Source: Treponema sp. (GTDB taxonomy: Bacteria; Spirochaetota; Spirochaetia; Treponematales; Breznakiellaceae). From it: 9,210 nt of DNA. Positions 1-6,275 of this stretch are shown piece by piece (the stretch's first letter is position 1; each line of letters starts with the position of its first letter). The stretch is taken from contig JAISRD010000155.1 of NCBI GenBank assembly GCA_031273835.1, forward strand, positions 1 to 9,210, given 5' to 3'. Below the pieces are notes generated by a model. The model worked only from the letters and a program-made list of their open reading frames with translations, was not told the DNA's origin and did not search any database. Made by a program: the position numbers and the translations under genes.

Positions 1-1680
1 CAGGCGACGAGGCTCTTAAAATCACGGCCCTCCACCGAAGCGATACCGGTGATCATGTTTACCGCCCTGGGGGAGTCGAAGGATAAATTCTGGGGAGGCC
101 AGGCGGGGGCGGATTCCTATATAGAAAAGTCCCCCGAAAATTTCGCCAGGCTCAGGGATACGATAGAGGACCTTATCCCCCGGAGTTCCCGGATAAATTA
201 TGAACTTATACAAAAAGAGGGAAAGCGTGTCGATGATAATTCCCTCATCGAAACGGTCAACAACCTGCTGGACAATAAACTCTTCCAGACCACGGTGATA
301 GGCCTTTTGACGGAACTTTCCGGGAGGCTTTCCTCCCTGGAAGAAACCGCCGGGGGTATCTTTGAACTTTTAACCAAGGTCTGCGAGGCGGAACTCTGCT
401 CGGTGATGATCAAGGACGCCGATAACTCCCTGGTGGTGTACAGCGCCAATAACGGCGGTTTTACCGGGGAGATCGCCGATGATTTTACCGCCCTTACCAT
501 CGCCGATTTTAACACCCTGTTTCCCGATTACCGGGTGGTAAGCCGGGAAGAAACAGCCTTTTTCCCCGCCGGGGAAAAGAACAAGGCCCTTGAATCCTAC
601 GTTATGATCCCCCTAAAGAATTCCGGGGAAGATTTCGCCACCTTTCACATCGCCTCCTCCGTTAAGGAGTACTTTTCCCGGATCATCCTGGACAACGTCA
701 GGGTGTTCCTCGCCGCGGCGGCGCCGATCCTGGCCAACGCCCTCAGGCTCAGGCAGATGGACATATTGCAGAAAAAGACACGGGCTGCCTTTGCCCGCTA
801 TGTTCCGGTGGACGTGATGGACGAGATCATCAGGAAATCCGCCTCCCAGACCAGCCAGAGCGAAACCAGGGTAATAGCCGTACTCTTCTCGGACATCAGA
901 AACTTTACCAAAATATCGGAAAACACCAACGCCCAGGAACTGGTGAATTTCCTCAACGCCTATTTCGCCCTCATGGGAAACGAGATCGTCTCGGAGGGGG
1001 GCAATATCGACAAATTCATAGGGGACGCCATCATGGCGATCTTCGGCGCCCCCAAGACCCTTCCCAACGCCGCCTCGGGCGCCATACGGGCGGCCTTAAG
1101 GATGGTCAAGGCCCTGCCCAGGGTGGACACCTCGGGGATAAGCCTCCCCGAATCGGGCTTCGGCGCCGGCATAGGGATCAACTACGGCGAATGCGTGGTG
1201 GGGAACATCGGCTTCAACGACAAACTTGACTATACGGTCATCGGGGACACGGTGAACCTTGCATCCCGGCTTGAGGGGGTTACCAAGTATTACCGCCATC
1301 CCATTATCGTGTCGGAAAATATGTACGAGGCGGCGAAGGACGAGTTTATCTTCCGCCTGGCCGACCATGTCCGCGTCAAGGGAAAGAACCGGGCCGTGGG
1401 GCTCTACGCTGTCTACGACGCCTTTTCGGGAGAGGCTGACGAGGAAAGCCCCGCCTCCCTTGTGCTGGACCGGGAACTGCTGGATAAGTACAACAAGGGG
1501 CTTAAACTCTACGTCATGCGGGAATGGGAAAGCGCCCGGAGTTATTTTACCGGGGCCCTGTCCCTGGCGGGGCCGGGGGGCGATTATCTTTCATCCCTCT
1601 ACCTTAAGCGTATCGATGAATACGCGGCCAACCCGCCCCCCTCAGACTGGGACGCTTCCATCACCATGACGGAAAAGTAA
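1..1680 (+). CDS. Response-regulator-like adenylate cyclase (REC - GAF-like - class III cyclase), 5' end missing
   Basis: Predicted cytoplasmic enzyme making cAMP from ATP under control of N-terminal sensory domains. The frame is open to the first base of the window, so the gene starts upstream; the GTG at 49 and ATG at 55 lie inside a domain and are not starts. Numbering from base 1, residues 1-62 are the second half of a receiver domain, with the conserved Thr (T21 in VIMFTA) and Lys (K43 in GADSYIEKS); the phosphoacceptor Asp lies outside the window. Residues about 95-255 look like a GAF domain, followed by a helical linker. The cyclase domain (about 290-480) has all class III catalytic residues: metal Asp 298 (FSDIRNFT) and 342 (KFIGDA), adenine-selecting Lys 338 and Asp 410 (LDYTVIGD), and Asn 419 and Arg 423 (VNLASR). 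Lys/Asp points to ATP rather than GTP. A helical TPR-like tail (about 488-550) ends the protein. No transmembrane segment is visible. The cyclase call is firm; the GAF call is by pattern only. Confidence 0.93.
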   Translation, partial: QATRLLKSRPSTEAIPVIMFTALGESKDKFWGGQAGADSYIEKSPENFARLRDTIEDLIPRSSRINYELIQKEGKRVDDNSLIETVNNLLDNKLFQTTVIGLLTELSGRLSSLEETAGGIFELLTKVCEAELCSVMIKDADNSLVVYSANNGGFTGEIADDFTALTIADFNTLFPDYRVVSREETAFFPAGEKNKALESYVMIPLKNSGEDFATFHIASSVKEYFSRIILDNVRVFLAAAAPILANALRLRQMDILQKKTRAAFARYVPVDVMDEIIRKSASQTSQSETRVIAVLFSDIRNFTKISENTNAQELVNFLNAYFALMGNEIVSEGGNIDKFIGDAIMAIFGAPKTLPNAASGAIRAALRMVKALPRVDTSGISLPESGFGAGIGINYGECVVGNIGFNDKLDYTVIGDTVNLASRLEGVTKYYRHPIIVSENMYEAAKDEFIFRLADHVRVKGKNRAVGLYAVYDAFSGEADEESPASLVLDRELLDKYNKGLKLYVMREWESARSYFTGALSLAGPGGDYLSSLYLKRIDEYAANPPPSDWDASITMTEK

Positions 1681-1703
1681 TTGGGCGGCGCCTTCCGTGG
1701 TTT

Positions 1704-1727
1704 CCGTGCGGTGGTTTGCGGTTTTTT
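1704..1727 (+). terminator. Weak candidate terminator of the cyclase gene
   Basis: CCGTG at 1704-1708 can pair with TGCGG at 1717-1721 (three Watson-Crick and two G-U pairs, 8-base loop), followed directly by six T at 1722-1727. The position, 24 bases after the cyclase stop and before the end of convergent argA, fits a terminator. The stem is weak, so this is a candidate only. No comparable hairpin plus T-run is seen on the minus strand for argA. Confidence 0.3.
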
Positions 1728-1741
1728 GGATGTACGGGGCG

Positions 1742-3067
1742 CTAGCGGATAAGGGGGAGGGTAAAGACCTTGCTGTTCCGCAGCTGGTCGTAGCTTTTCC
1801 GGCGCGATTCGGGGAGGCTTTCCGGGCCGCTTTCCTTGAAGCCCAGGGCTTCAAACCAGTCCTGGGTTTTGGTGGTGAGGACAAAGACGGCGGAAAGTCC
1901 CTCCCGGGAGGCCTTGTTGACGAGAAACCGGACGATGCGGCTCCCCAGGCCCATGTCGGCATAGGCGGCGTCCACCGCCACCGCGGCGATTTCACCCTGG
2001 TCCTCCCATTGGTGGAGGGCCCCGCAGGCGTGGGCCTTGCCGTCTATGCCGAAAACATAGTAATCCTTCTTTTTTTCCTGGATATCCTCGGGGGTCCGCC
2101 TGATAAGGACATCCTGCCGCATAAGGGGTTCCATGATACGGAGGACGTCGGGGATGTCCCCGGTTTTGAGATTCCGTATGGCTTCGTATTCGTCGGCGTA
2201 GACCATGGTCCCCGCCCCCAAATTGGAGAAGAGTTCCCGTAAAACCGCCCCGTCTTCGCGGCCGTCGATAATTTGCACCCGCTCCACCCCGGCCCGGGAG
2301 GCCCTCAGGGCGAGCCGCAATTCCTCCGCCTCCGCCTGAGCGGCGTTCAGGTCCAGCACGGATTCCGCTTCCCTGGGGGTAAGCCTGATGATCCTGCCCC
2401 CCCGGCCGGTTTCAATTCCCGGGGGAAGCTTGAGGGTTTCGGCGTTAAGGCCCCTGCCCGGGGAGATAATGAAGAGTTTAACCGCCCCCAGGGCGGCGGA
2501 GGCCGCCAGGGCAATTTCGCCGCTGGGGACATTGTAGGGTTTCCCCGAGGGGCCCCAGCCTATACAGGGCAGTATGGGGACTATCCCGGAATCCAGCACC
2601 TTCCTTAAGGGGATTGTCAGTATCTTTTCCACCCGGCCGGTGTTTTCCATGTCCCTGCCGTCAATAACCCCCAGCCCCCGGGCCCGGACAAAGTTGCCGA
2701 TCACCGAATCGATACGGCTTTCCGAAAGGCCCGTCATAAAGCGGGTGGCCGCGTGGAAGGCGGCCATTTCCACAAAACCTATGGCTTTGGCGCCGGTAAT
2801 GCGTATGGGCCCCAGAGAAGGGGAGGGGGCGTATTGGGAGACTATGCCGTACTCGGCAAGTACCGCGTCGACCCATTCCTTGGCGCCGGGGACTATCACG
2901 ATTTTGAACCCGGTCCGGGCAAGCAGGGCCAGGTCCTTCATCAGGGAAGGAAAAATTGGGTCCTGGGTAATGGGAAAGCCGATCTTGAATACCATGGTGG
3001 AACCGGCAAAGCGGCTCTGGTAGTGAAAGGCCTCCCGCACCAGATCCATCCGGGGGGATTCGGTCAT
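1742..3067 (-). CDS. argA: N-acetylglutamate synthase, bifunctional-type (kinase-like + GNAT)
   Basis: Catalyses acetyl-CoA + L-glutamate to N-acetylglutamate, the first step of arginine synthesis, in the cytoplasm. The 441-residue product matches E. coli ArgA in length (443) and layout. Residues about 20-290 are an amino-acid-kinase-like domain (FKIG, IVIVPGAKEWVDA, then EDGAVLRELFSNLGAGT at 271-287, which closely matches the ArgA hinge). Residues about 292-441 are the GNAT acetyltransferase domain, with the acetyl-CoA loop VDAAYADMGLGS at 365-376 and the C-terminal ArgA signature VFVLTTKTQDWFEALGF (394-410) and SLPESRRKSY (417-426). The frame stays open far upstream, into the divergent lon gene, but similarity begins only near residue 7, so the ATG at 3067 is preferred; ATG at 3049 is the alternative (435 aa). 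Neither has a Shine-Dalgarno. The gene is monocistronic here, convergent with the cyclase and divergent from lon; no other arg gene is nearby. The kinase-like domain usually carries arginine feedback inhibition, which is inferred, not shown. Confidence 0.93.
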   Translation of the reverse strand: MTESPRMDLVREAFHYQSRFAGSTMVFKIGFPITQDPIFPSLMKDLALLARTGFKIVIVPGAKEWVDAVLAEYGIVSQYAPSPSLGPIRITGAKAIGFVEMAAFHAATRFMTGLSESRIDSVIGNFVRARGLGVIDGRDMENTGRVEKILTIPLRKVLDSGIVPILPCIGWGPSGKPYNVPSGEIALAASAALGAVKLFIISPGRGLNAETLKLPPGIETGRGGRIIRLTPREAESVLDLNAAQAEAEELRLALRASRAGVERVQIIDGREDGAVLRELFSNLGAGTMVYADEYEAIRNLKTGDIPDVLRIMEPLMRQDVLIRRTPEDIQEKKKDYYVFGIDGKAHACGALHQWEDQGEIAAVAVDAAYADMGLGSRIVRFLVNKASREGLSAVFVLTTKTQDWFEALGFKESGPESLPESRRKSYDQLRNSKVFTLPLIR

Positions 3068-3074
3068 GGAGAAG

Positions 3075-3103
3075 AGTATACCCGAAAGGAAGGGCCCGGT
3101 GAA
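3075..3103 (-). promoter_or_regulatory. Candidate proximal argA promoter (would give a leaderless mRNA)
   Basis: On the minus strand, TTCACC (3103-3098; 4/6 match to TTGACA) and TATACT (3080-3075; 5/6 match to TATAAT) are separated by exactly 17 bp. Standard spacing puts the first transcribed base at about 3068, one base before the argA ATG, where no ribosome-binding site is seen. By-eye prediction. Confidence 0.4.
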
Positions 3104-3126
3104 GGGAGGGGGCGCCGTTTTTTCCC

Positions 3127-3157
3127 TTGCCTTTCCGCCCTGTTTATATGATATTAT
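3127..3157 (+). promoter_or_regulatory. Candidate lon promoter
   Basis: TTGCCT at 3127-3132 (4/6 to TTGACA) and TATTAT at 3152-3157 (5/6 to TATAAT) are 19 bp apart; TATGAT at 3147-3152 is another possible -10, but its spacing of 14 bp is short. Transcription would begin near 3164, giving a leader of about 100 bases before lon. No CIRCE (TTAGCACTC inverted repeat) heat-shock operator is present. Confidence 0.35.
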
Positions 3158-3158
3158 A
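3153..3158 (-). promoter_or_regulatory. Perfect -10 hexamer facing argA
   Basis: On the minus strand 3158-3153 reads TATAAT, a perfect sigma70 -10. Only a poor -35 (CTTATA at 3181-3176, 17-bp spacer) lies upstream of it. It would give argA a leader of about 80 bases, as an alternative or addition to the proximal candidate at 3075-3103. It overlaps the possible lon -10 on the other strand. Confidence 0.35.
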
Positions 3159-3165
3159 GAAAGGA

Positions 3166-3217
3166 ATTTCCCCTGTATAAGGGTGATTTCTCCCTGTTTG
3201 TGGTCAAAATTCCCTTG
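3166..3217. repeat. Three helically phased copies of an ATTYCCCT-like motif in the lon leader
   Basis: ATTTCCCCTGT at 3166-3176, ATTTCTCCCTGT at 3186-3197 and AATTCCCTTG at 3208-3217 are similar short words. The first two start exactly 20 bp apart and the third about 22 bp further on, so all would face roughly the same side of the helix. GGAATTTCC at 3163-3171 is also a small palindrome (GGAA/TTCC about one T). They lie between the AT-rich core and lon. An operator role is inference. Confidence 0.35.
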
Positions 3218-3262
3218 GGCTGGGGTAAAAACAATGGATATTAGCGTAAAAAGGACAAAAAC

Positions 3263-5710
3263 ATGCCGGAACAGAGCGTTGTACCTATAGATCAAATTCT
3301 GCCGAATAAACTCCCCCTGGTGGCCCTCATGGGCCGTCCCATTTTTCCGGGGATCTTTACCCCCATCATGATAGGGAACCCCGTGGACGTAAAGGTCATC
3401 GACGACGCCGTATCCGGGGACGGGCTTATCGGGCTGGTGATGCTTCAAAATGAAACCGAGACCCCCGCCATAGGCGATCTGTACCAGGTGGGGACGGCGG
3501 CGAAGATCGTTAAAAAAATAAACCTCCCCGACGGTGGGGTGAATATTTTTATCTCCACCCTCAAGCGTTTCCGTATCAAAAAGGCCCTCCACGCCAGCGC
3601 TCCCATCGTGGGGGCCGTGGACTACCTTGAAGACGAGGAAGACGATACCGCCGAGGTAAAGGCCCTTACCAGGGCGCTTATCTCGGAAATGAAGCAGATC
3701 TCGGAAAACAACCCCCTCTTTTCCGAGGAGATGCGGCTTAACATGATCAACATCGATCATCCCGGAAAAATCGCCGACTTTATCGCCAGCATCCTCAACA
3801 TAGACAAGGGGGAACAGCAGAAAATTCTCGAGGTCCTCAATGTACGCAGGCGCATGGAGCAGGTATTGGTTTTTATCAAGAAAGAGCAGGAACTGCTGCG
3901 TATCCAAAAGCGTATCCAGAAGGAGATCAACGAAAAGATAGAAAAGTCCCAGCGGGATTATTTTCTTAAGGAAGAACTAAAGGCCATCAAGACCGAACTG
4001 GGAATGACCACCGACGCCAAAAGTTCCGAGTATCAGCGCTTTAAGGAAAAAATCGAGGCCTTTAAGTTTGACGGTGAAATCAAGGAAACGGTGGAACAGG
4101 AACTGGAAAAGTTCAACCTCATGGACCCCAATTCGGGGGAATTTATCGTAACCAGAAATTACCTTGATACCATCGTGAATCTTCCCTGGAACGATCCGGG
4201 TCCTGAAAACTTCGACCTTAAAAACGCCAGGGAGATACTCGACGCGGATCATTACGGCCTTAAGGATGTAAAGGCCCGCATTGCCGAATACCTTGCGGTC
4301 CGCAAGCTCCGTTTTGCCGGGCGGAACGGCCGTGATGTTCAGGCCGCCGGCAAAGCCGCCTCCCCGCAGCAGCGGGCCCAGGAAAAAAAATACCCCGCGG
4401 GTTCCATCATCTGCCTGGTGGGCCCCCCGGGGGTGGGAAAAACCAGCGTGGGCCGTTCCATCGCGCGGGCCCTGGGAAAGCAGTTCTTCCGTTTTTCCGT
4501 GGGGGGTATGCGGGACGAAGCCGAAATCAAGGGCCACCGCCGCACCTATATAGGGGCCATGCCGGGTAAGATCATCCAGGGACTGCGGATCACCAAAACC
4601 AAGGCCCCGGTCTTTATGATCGACGAGATCGATAAAATGGGGGTGAGTTTCCAGGGCGATCCCGCCTCGGCCCTGCTTGAGGTACTGGACCCGGAACAGA
4701 ATTTTTCCTTCCGGGATCATTACCTGGATCTGCCCTTTGACATTTCCCAGGTCTTTTTCATCATCACCGCCAATACCCTGGATACCGTACCCAGCCCCCT
4801 CTTCGACCGCATGGAGATCATTGAGCTTCCCGGTTATATCGATATGGAGAAACTGGAAATTGCCAGGCGCTACCTGGTGCCCAAGAGCCTCGCGAAGAAC
4901 GGCCTTAAGAAAGGGCAGGTGCGCTATACCAAGGACAGCCTGCTTCACATAGCCAACTGTTATGCCCGCGAGGCGGGGGTGCGGAACTTCGAGAAAAATC
5001 TTGATAAAATACACCGCAAGCTGGCCATCGAGATTGTGGAAAAGGACGAAAAGACCGGTCCTTCCGCTGAAGAGGGGGCCCTTCATTTTGCCATAGACAA
5101 GAAGGCGGTAGAAAAGCATCTGGGCAAGCCCCTTTTCCAGGAAGACGTGATCAAGCGGGCCGATAAGCCCGGCATGTCCCTGGGACTGGCCTGGACCAGC
5201 ATGGGCGGCGACACCCTGGTCATTGAGGCCGCATCTTCCCCGGGCAAACAGGAACTGACCCTGACGGGCAAGCTGGGGGATACCATGAAGGAGAGCGCTT
5301 CCATCGCCATGACCGTGGCCCGCAAGGCGGGAATTGAAACATACGGGGTGGCCCCGGAGTGGTTTGAAAAGAACCAGATTCACCTTCACATCCCCGAAGG
5401 GGCGACCCCCAAGGACGGGCCCTCCGCGGGAATCACCATGGCCACGGCCTTTCTTTCCCTGCTGCGGGGAAAAACCATCACCGACCATTTGGCCATGACC
5501 GGGGAACTGTCCCTTACCGGGCAGGTGCTTCCCATAGGGGGGCTTAAGGAAAAAACCGTCGCCGCCCGGAGGAACAGGGTTAAGAGCATCATCATCCCCA
5601 AACAAAACCTCCGGGATCTGGACGATATTCCCGACCATGTAAAGAAGGGCATCACCTTTCACCCGGTTGAACGCTTTGAAGAGGTGCTGGCCCTGGCGCT
5701 TCCCGGCTAA
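3263..5710 (+). CDS. lon: ATP-dependent protease Lon (LonA type)
   Basis: Hexameric cytoplasmic AAA+ serine protease that degrades misfolded and selected regulatory proteins. The 815-residue product is of normal LonA length. Residues about 18-210 are the Lon N-terminal substrate-binding domain (LPLVALMGRPIFPG), followed by a charged coiled coil (about 212-260). The AAA+ module has Walker A GPPGVGKTS (387-395, Lys 393) and Walker B VFMIDEID (Asp 454, Glu 455); GHRRTYIGAMPGK and the sensor-2 stretch REAGVRNFEK are present. The protease domain carries KDGPSAG with nucleophile Ser 721 and GGLKEK with Lys 764, the same 43-residue separation as in E. coli Lon (S679/K722), so it should be active. 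ATG at 3263 has AAGGA at 3251-3255, seven bases upstream. About 25 extra residues (roughly 352-379, rich in Ala, Gln, Lys and Arg) sit just before the AAA+ domain relative to E. coli Lon. It is followed five bases later by a small gene of unknown function. Confidence 0.97.
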   Translation: MPEQSVVPIDQILPNKLPLVALMGRPIFPGIFTPIMIGNPVDVKVIDDAVSGDGLIGLVMLQNETETPAIGDLYQVGTAAKIVKKINLPDGGVNIFISTLKRFRIKKALHASAPIVGAVDYLEDEEDDTAEVKALTRALISEMKQISENNPLFSEEMRLNMINIDHPGKIADFIASILNIDKGEQQKILEVLNVRRRMEQVLVFIKKEQELLRIQKRIQKEINEKIEKSQRDYFLKEELKAIKTELGMTTDAKSSEYQRFKEKIEAFKFDGEIKETVEQELEKFNLMDPNSGEFIVTRNYLDTIVNLPWNDPGPENFDLKNAREILDADHYGLKDVKARIAEYLAVRKLRFAGRNGRDVQAAGKAASPQQRAQEKKYPAGSIICLVGPPGVGKTSVGRSIARALGKQFFRFSVGGMRDEAEIKGHRRTYIGAMPGKIIQGLRITKTKAPVFMIDEIDKMGVSFQGDPASALLEVLDPEQNFSFRDHYLDLPFDISQVFFIITANTLDTVPSPLFDRMEIIELPGYIDMEKLEIARRYLVPKSLAKNGLKKGQVRYTKDSLLHIANCYAREAGVRNFEKNLDKIHRKLAIEIVEKDEKTGPSAEEGALHFAIDKKAVEKHLGKPLFQEDVIKRADKPGMSLGLAWTSMGGDTLVIEAASSPGKQELTLTGKLGDTMKESASIAMTVARKAGIETYGVAPEWFEKNQIHLHIPEGATPKDGPSAGITMATAFLSLLRGKTITDHLAMTGELSLTGQVLPIGGLKEKTVAARRNRVKSIIIPKQNLRDLDDIPDHVKKGITFHPVERFEEVLALALPG

Positions 5711-5715
5711 AGCCC

Positions 5716-6117
5716 ATGTATGAGCACCCCAAGCTGACGGCGTTTACCGCCGCCCTGGACGCGCTGTTCCGGGAGGTAGACGAGTTTCTTGAGGACGAAT
5801 GGGGCGCCGTATATGAACTGCATCCGAACCGGCCCCGGCGGGGCGCCACGGCAAACCCGGAAATGGACGGCCTTTTTGAAATAATCCCGGATTTTACCGC
5901 CGGCCTGGGCTCGGAGCGGGGCAGGGGCTACCTTGTTTCTTTCCGGGCCGCGACCCTCCATACGATACCCCGCGCGGAATTTGAATTTCTCATGGAAGAA
6001 GCGGCGGCCCTGGCGGCGAAAAAACTCCCGGAGTTTTTTCCCGGCAGGGATCTGAAGATAGTCCGGGACGGAAAGCGCTTTAAGATCGTGGGGGATTTTT
6101 TTCTGGGAGAGGCCTAG
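5716..6117 (+). CDS. Conserved-looking small protein of unknown function downstream of lon
   Basis: A 133-residue soluble protein that I do not recognise. The ATG lies five bases after the lon stop with no clear Shine-Dalgarno, which suggests translational coupling to lon. The N-terminal third is acidic and probably helical (residues 7-28, with FREVDEFLEDEW). A middle segment, HPNRPRRGATANPEMDG (36-52), is rich in Pro, Arg and Gly and may be a loop. GYLVSFRAATL (72-82) looks like a beta strand, EFEFLMEEAAALAAKKL (88-104) is an amphipathic helix, and the end (LKIVRDGKRFKIVGDFF) looks like a beta hairpin. No signal peptide, membrane segment or cysteine is present. Codon choice resembles that of its neighbours and the frame is intact over its whole length, so I take it as a real gene. 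Lon adaptor or substrate are possible roles by position only; nothing in the sequence proves either. Confidence 0.8.
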   Translation: MYEHPKLTAFTAALDALFREVDEFLEDEWGAVYELHPNRPRRGATANPEMDGLFEIIPDFTAGLGSERGRGYLVSFRAATLHTIPRAEFEFLMEEAAALAAKKLPEFFPGRDLKIVRDGKRFKIVGDFFLGEA

Positions 6118-6133
6118 ACTTAAGCTCCCACAG

Positions 6134-6189
6134 GCGCTTTCCGGCTTGGGCGGCCCCTCAGGCGGCGGCGCTTTAATCCCCGAAAGGGC
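6134..6189 (+). other. GC-rich region with an imperfect stem after the small gene
   Basis: GCGCTTTCCGG (6134-6144) can pair imperfectly with CCGAAAGGGC (6180-6189), and the word GGCGCTTT recurs at 6133-6140 and 6167-6174. No T-run follows the stem, so it is not a convincing intrinsic terminator. It may still mark the end of the lon unit; otherwise nothing gene-like is seen between 6118 and 6275. Confidence 0.2.
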
Positions 6190-6201
6190 TGTCTAATCCC
6201 C
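6174..6201 (+). repeat. Direct repeat TAATCCCC, 20-bp period
   Basis: TAATCCCC occurs at 6174-6181 and again at 6194-6201, exactly 20 bp apart, and the second copy occupies the -35 side of the sigma28-like promoter candidate. Two helical turns of spacing would suit a regulator binding one DNA face. Chance is possible for an 8-mer in GC-rich DNA. Confidence 0.3.
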
Positions 6202-6221
6202 CCTTCTTAAAACGCCGATAC
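6194..6221 (+). promoter_or_regulatory. Sigma28 (FliA)-like promoter candidate for the flgFGJ operon
   Basis: GCCGATAC at 6214-6221 matches seven of eight bases of the FliA -10 GCCGATAA. TAAT at 6194-6197 matches three of four of the -35 core TAAA, but the spacer is 16 rather than the usual 15. The predicted start is near 6228, about 48 bases before the flgF start. Rod genes are often transcribed from sigma70-type promoters in spirochaetes, so confidence stays moderate. Confidence 0.4.
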
Positions 6222-6227
6222 TGTGGT

Positions 6228-6254
6228 AGGACCGTCAAAATCGTTGCCGGTCCT
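6228..6254 (+). ncRNA. 5' leader hairpin of the flgF mRNA
   Basis: AGGACCG (6228-6234) and CGGTCCT (6248-6254) are perfect inverted repeats with a 13-base loop, and G-U pairs can extend the base. The stem ends nine bases before the flgF Shine-Dalgarno and no T-run follows, so it is not a terminator. If the sigma28-like promoter is used, the hairpin would be at the very 5' end of the transcript, where such stems can protect mRNA. It could instead be a protein-binding site in DNA. Confidence 0.45.
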
Positions 6255-6262
6255 GTAAGCTT

Positions 6263-6269
6263 GGAGGAG
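6263..6269 (+). promoter_or_regulatory. Shine-Dalgarno that fixes the flgF start
   Basis: GGAGGAG lies 6-8 bases before GTG 6276. This selects GTG 6276 over the in-frame TTG at 6261, which would overlap the ribosome-binding site and add five residues (MEECA) foreign to the family. Confidence 0.85.
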
Positions 6270-6275
6270 TGCGCA

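Noticed and set aside
1697..2608. Plus-strand open frames opposite argA
   Set aside because: They are low-complexity Gly/Pro-rich products of the third-position GC bias of argA and show no family motif.
3068..3262. CIRCE/HrcA or other classical heat-shock operator before lon
   Set aside because: No TTAGCACTC / GAGTGCTAA inverted repeat is present; TTAGCG at 3241 has no partner.
3068..3907. N-terminal extension of argA on the minus strand giving a 721-residue protein
   Set aside because: The extension lies antisense to the start of lon and across the intergenic region, shows no domain, and ArgA similarity begins near residue 7 of the 441-residue form, which already has the family length.
3977..5662. 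561-codon open frame antisense to lon
   Set aside because: Lon is unmistakable on the plus strand. The antisense frame is open because of GC-rich codon bias and its product is rich in Gly, His and Pro without a recognisable motif.
6261..6275. TTG at 6261 as the flgF start
   Set aside because: It overlaps the Shine-Dalgarno at 6263-6269; GTG 6276 has ideal spacing and gives the family N-terminus MVKGIYTAASG.
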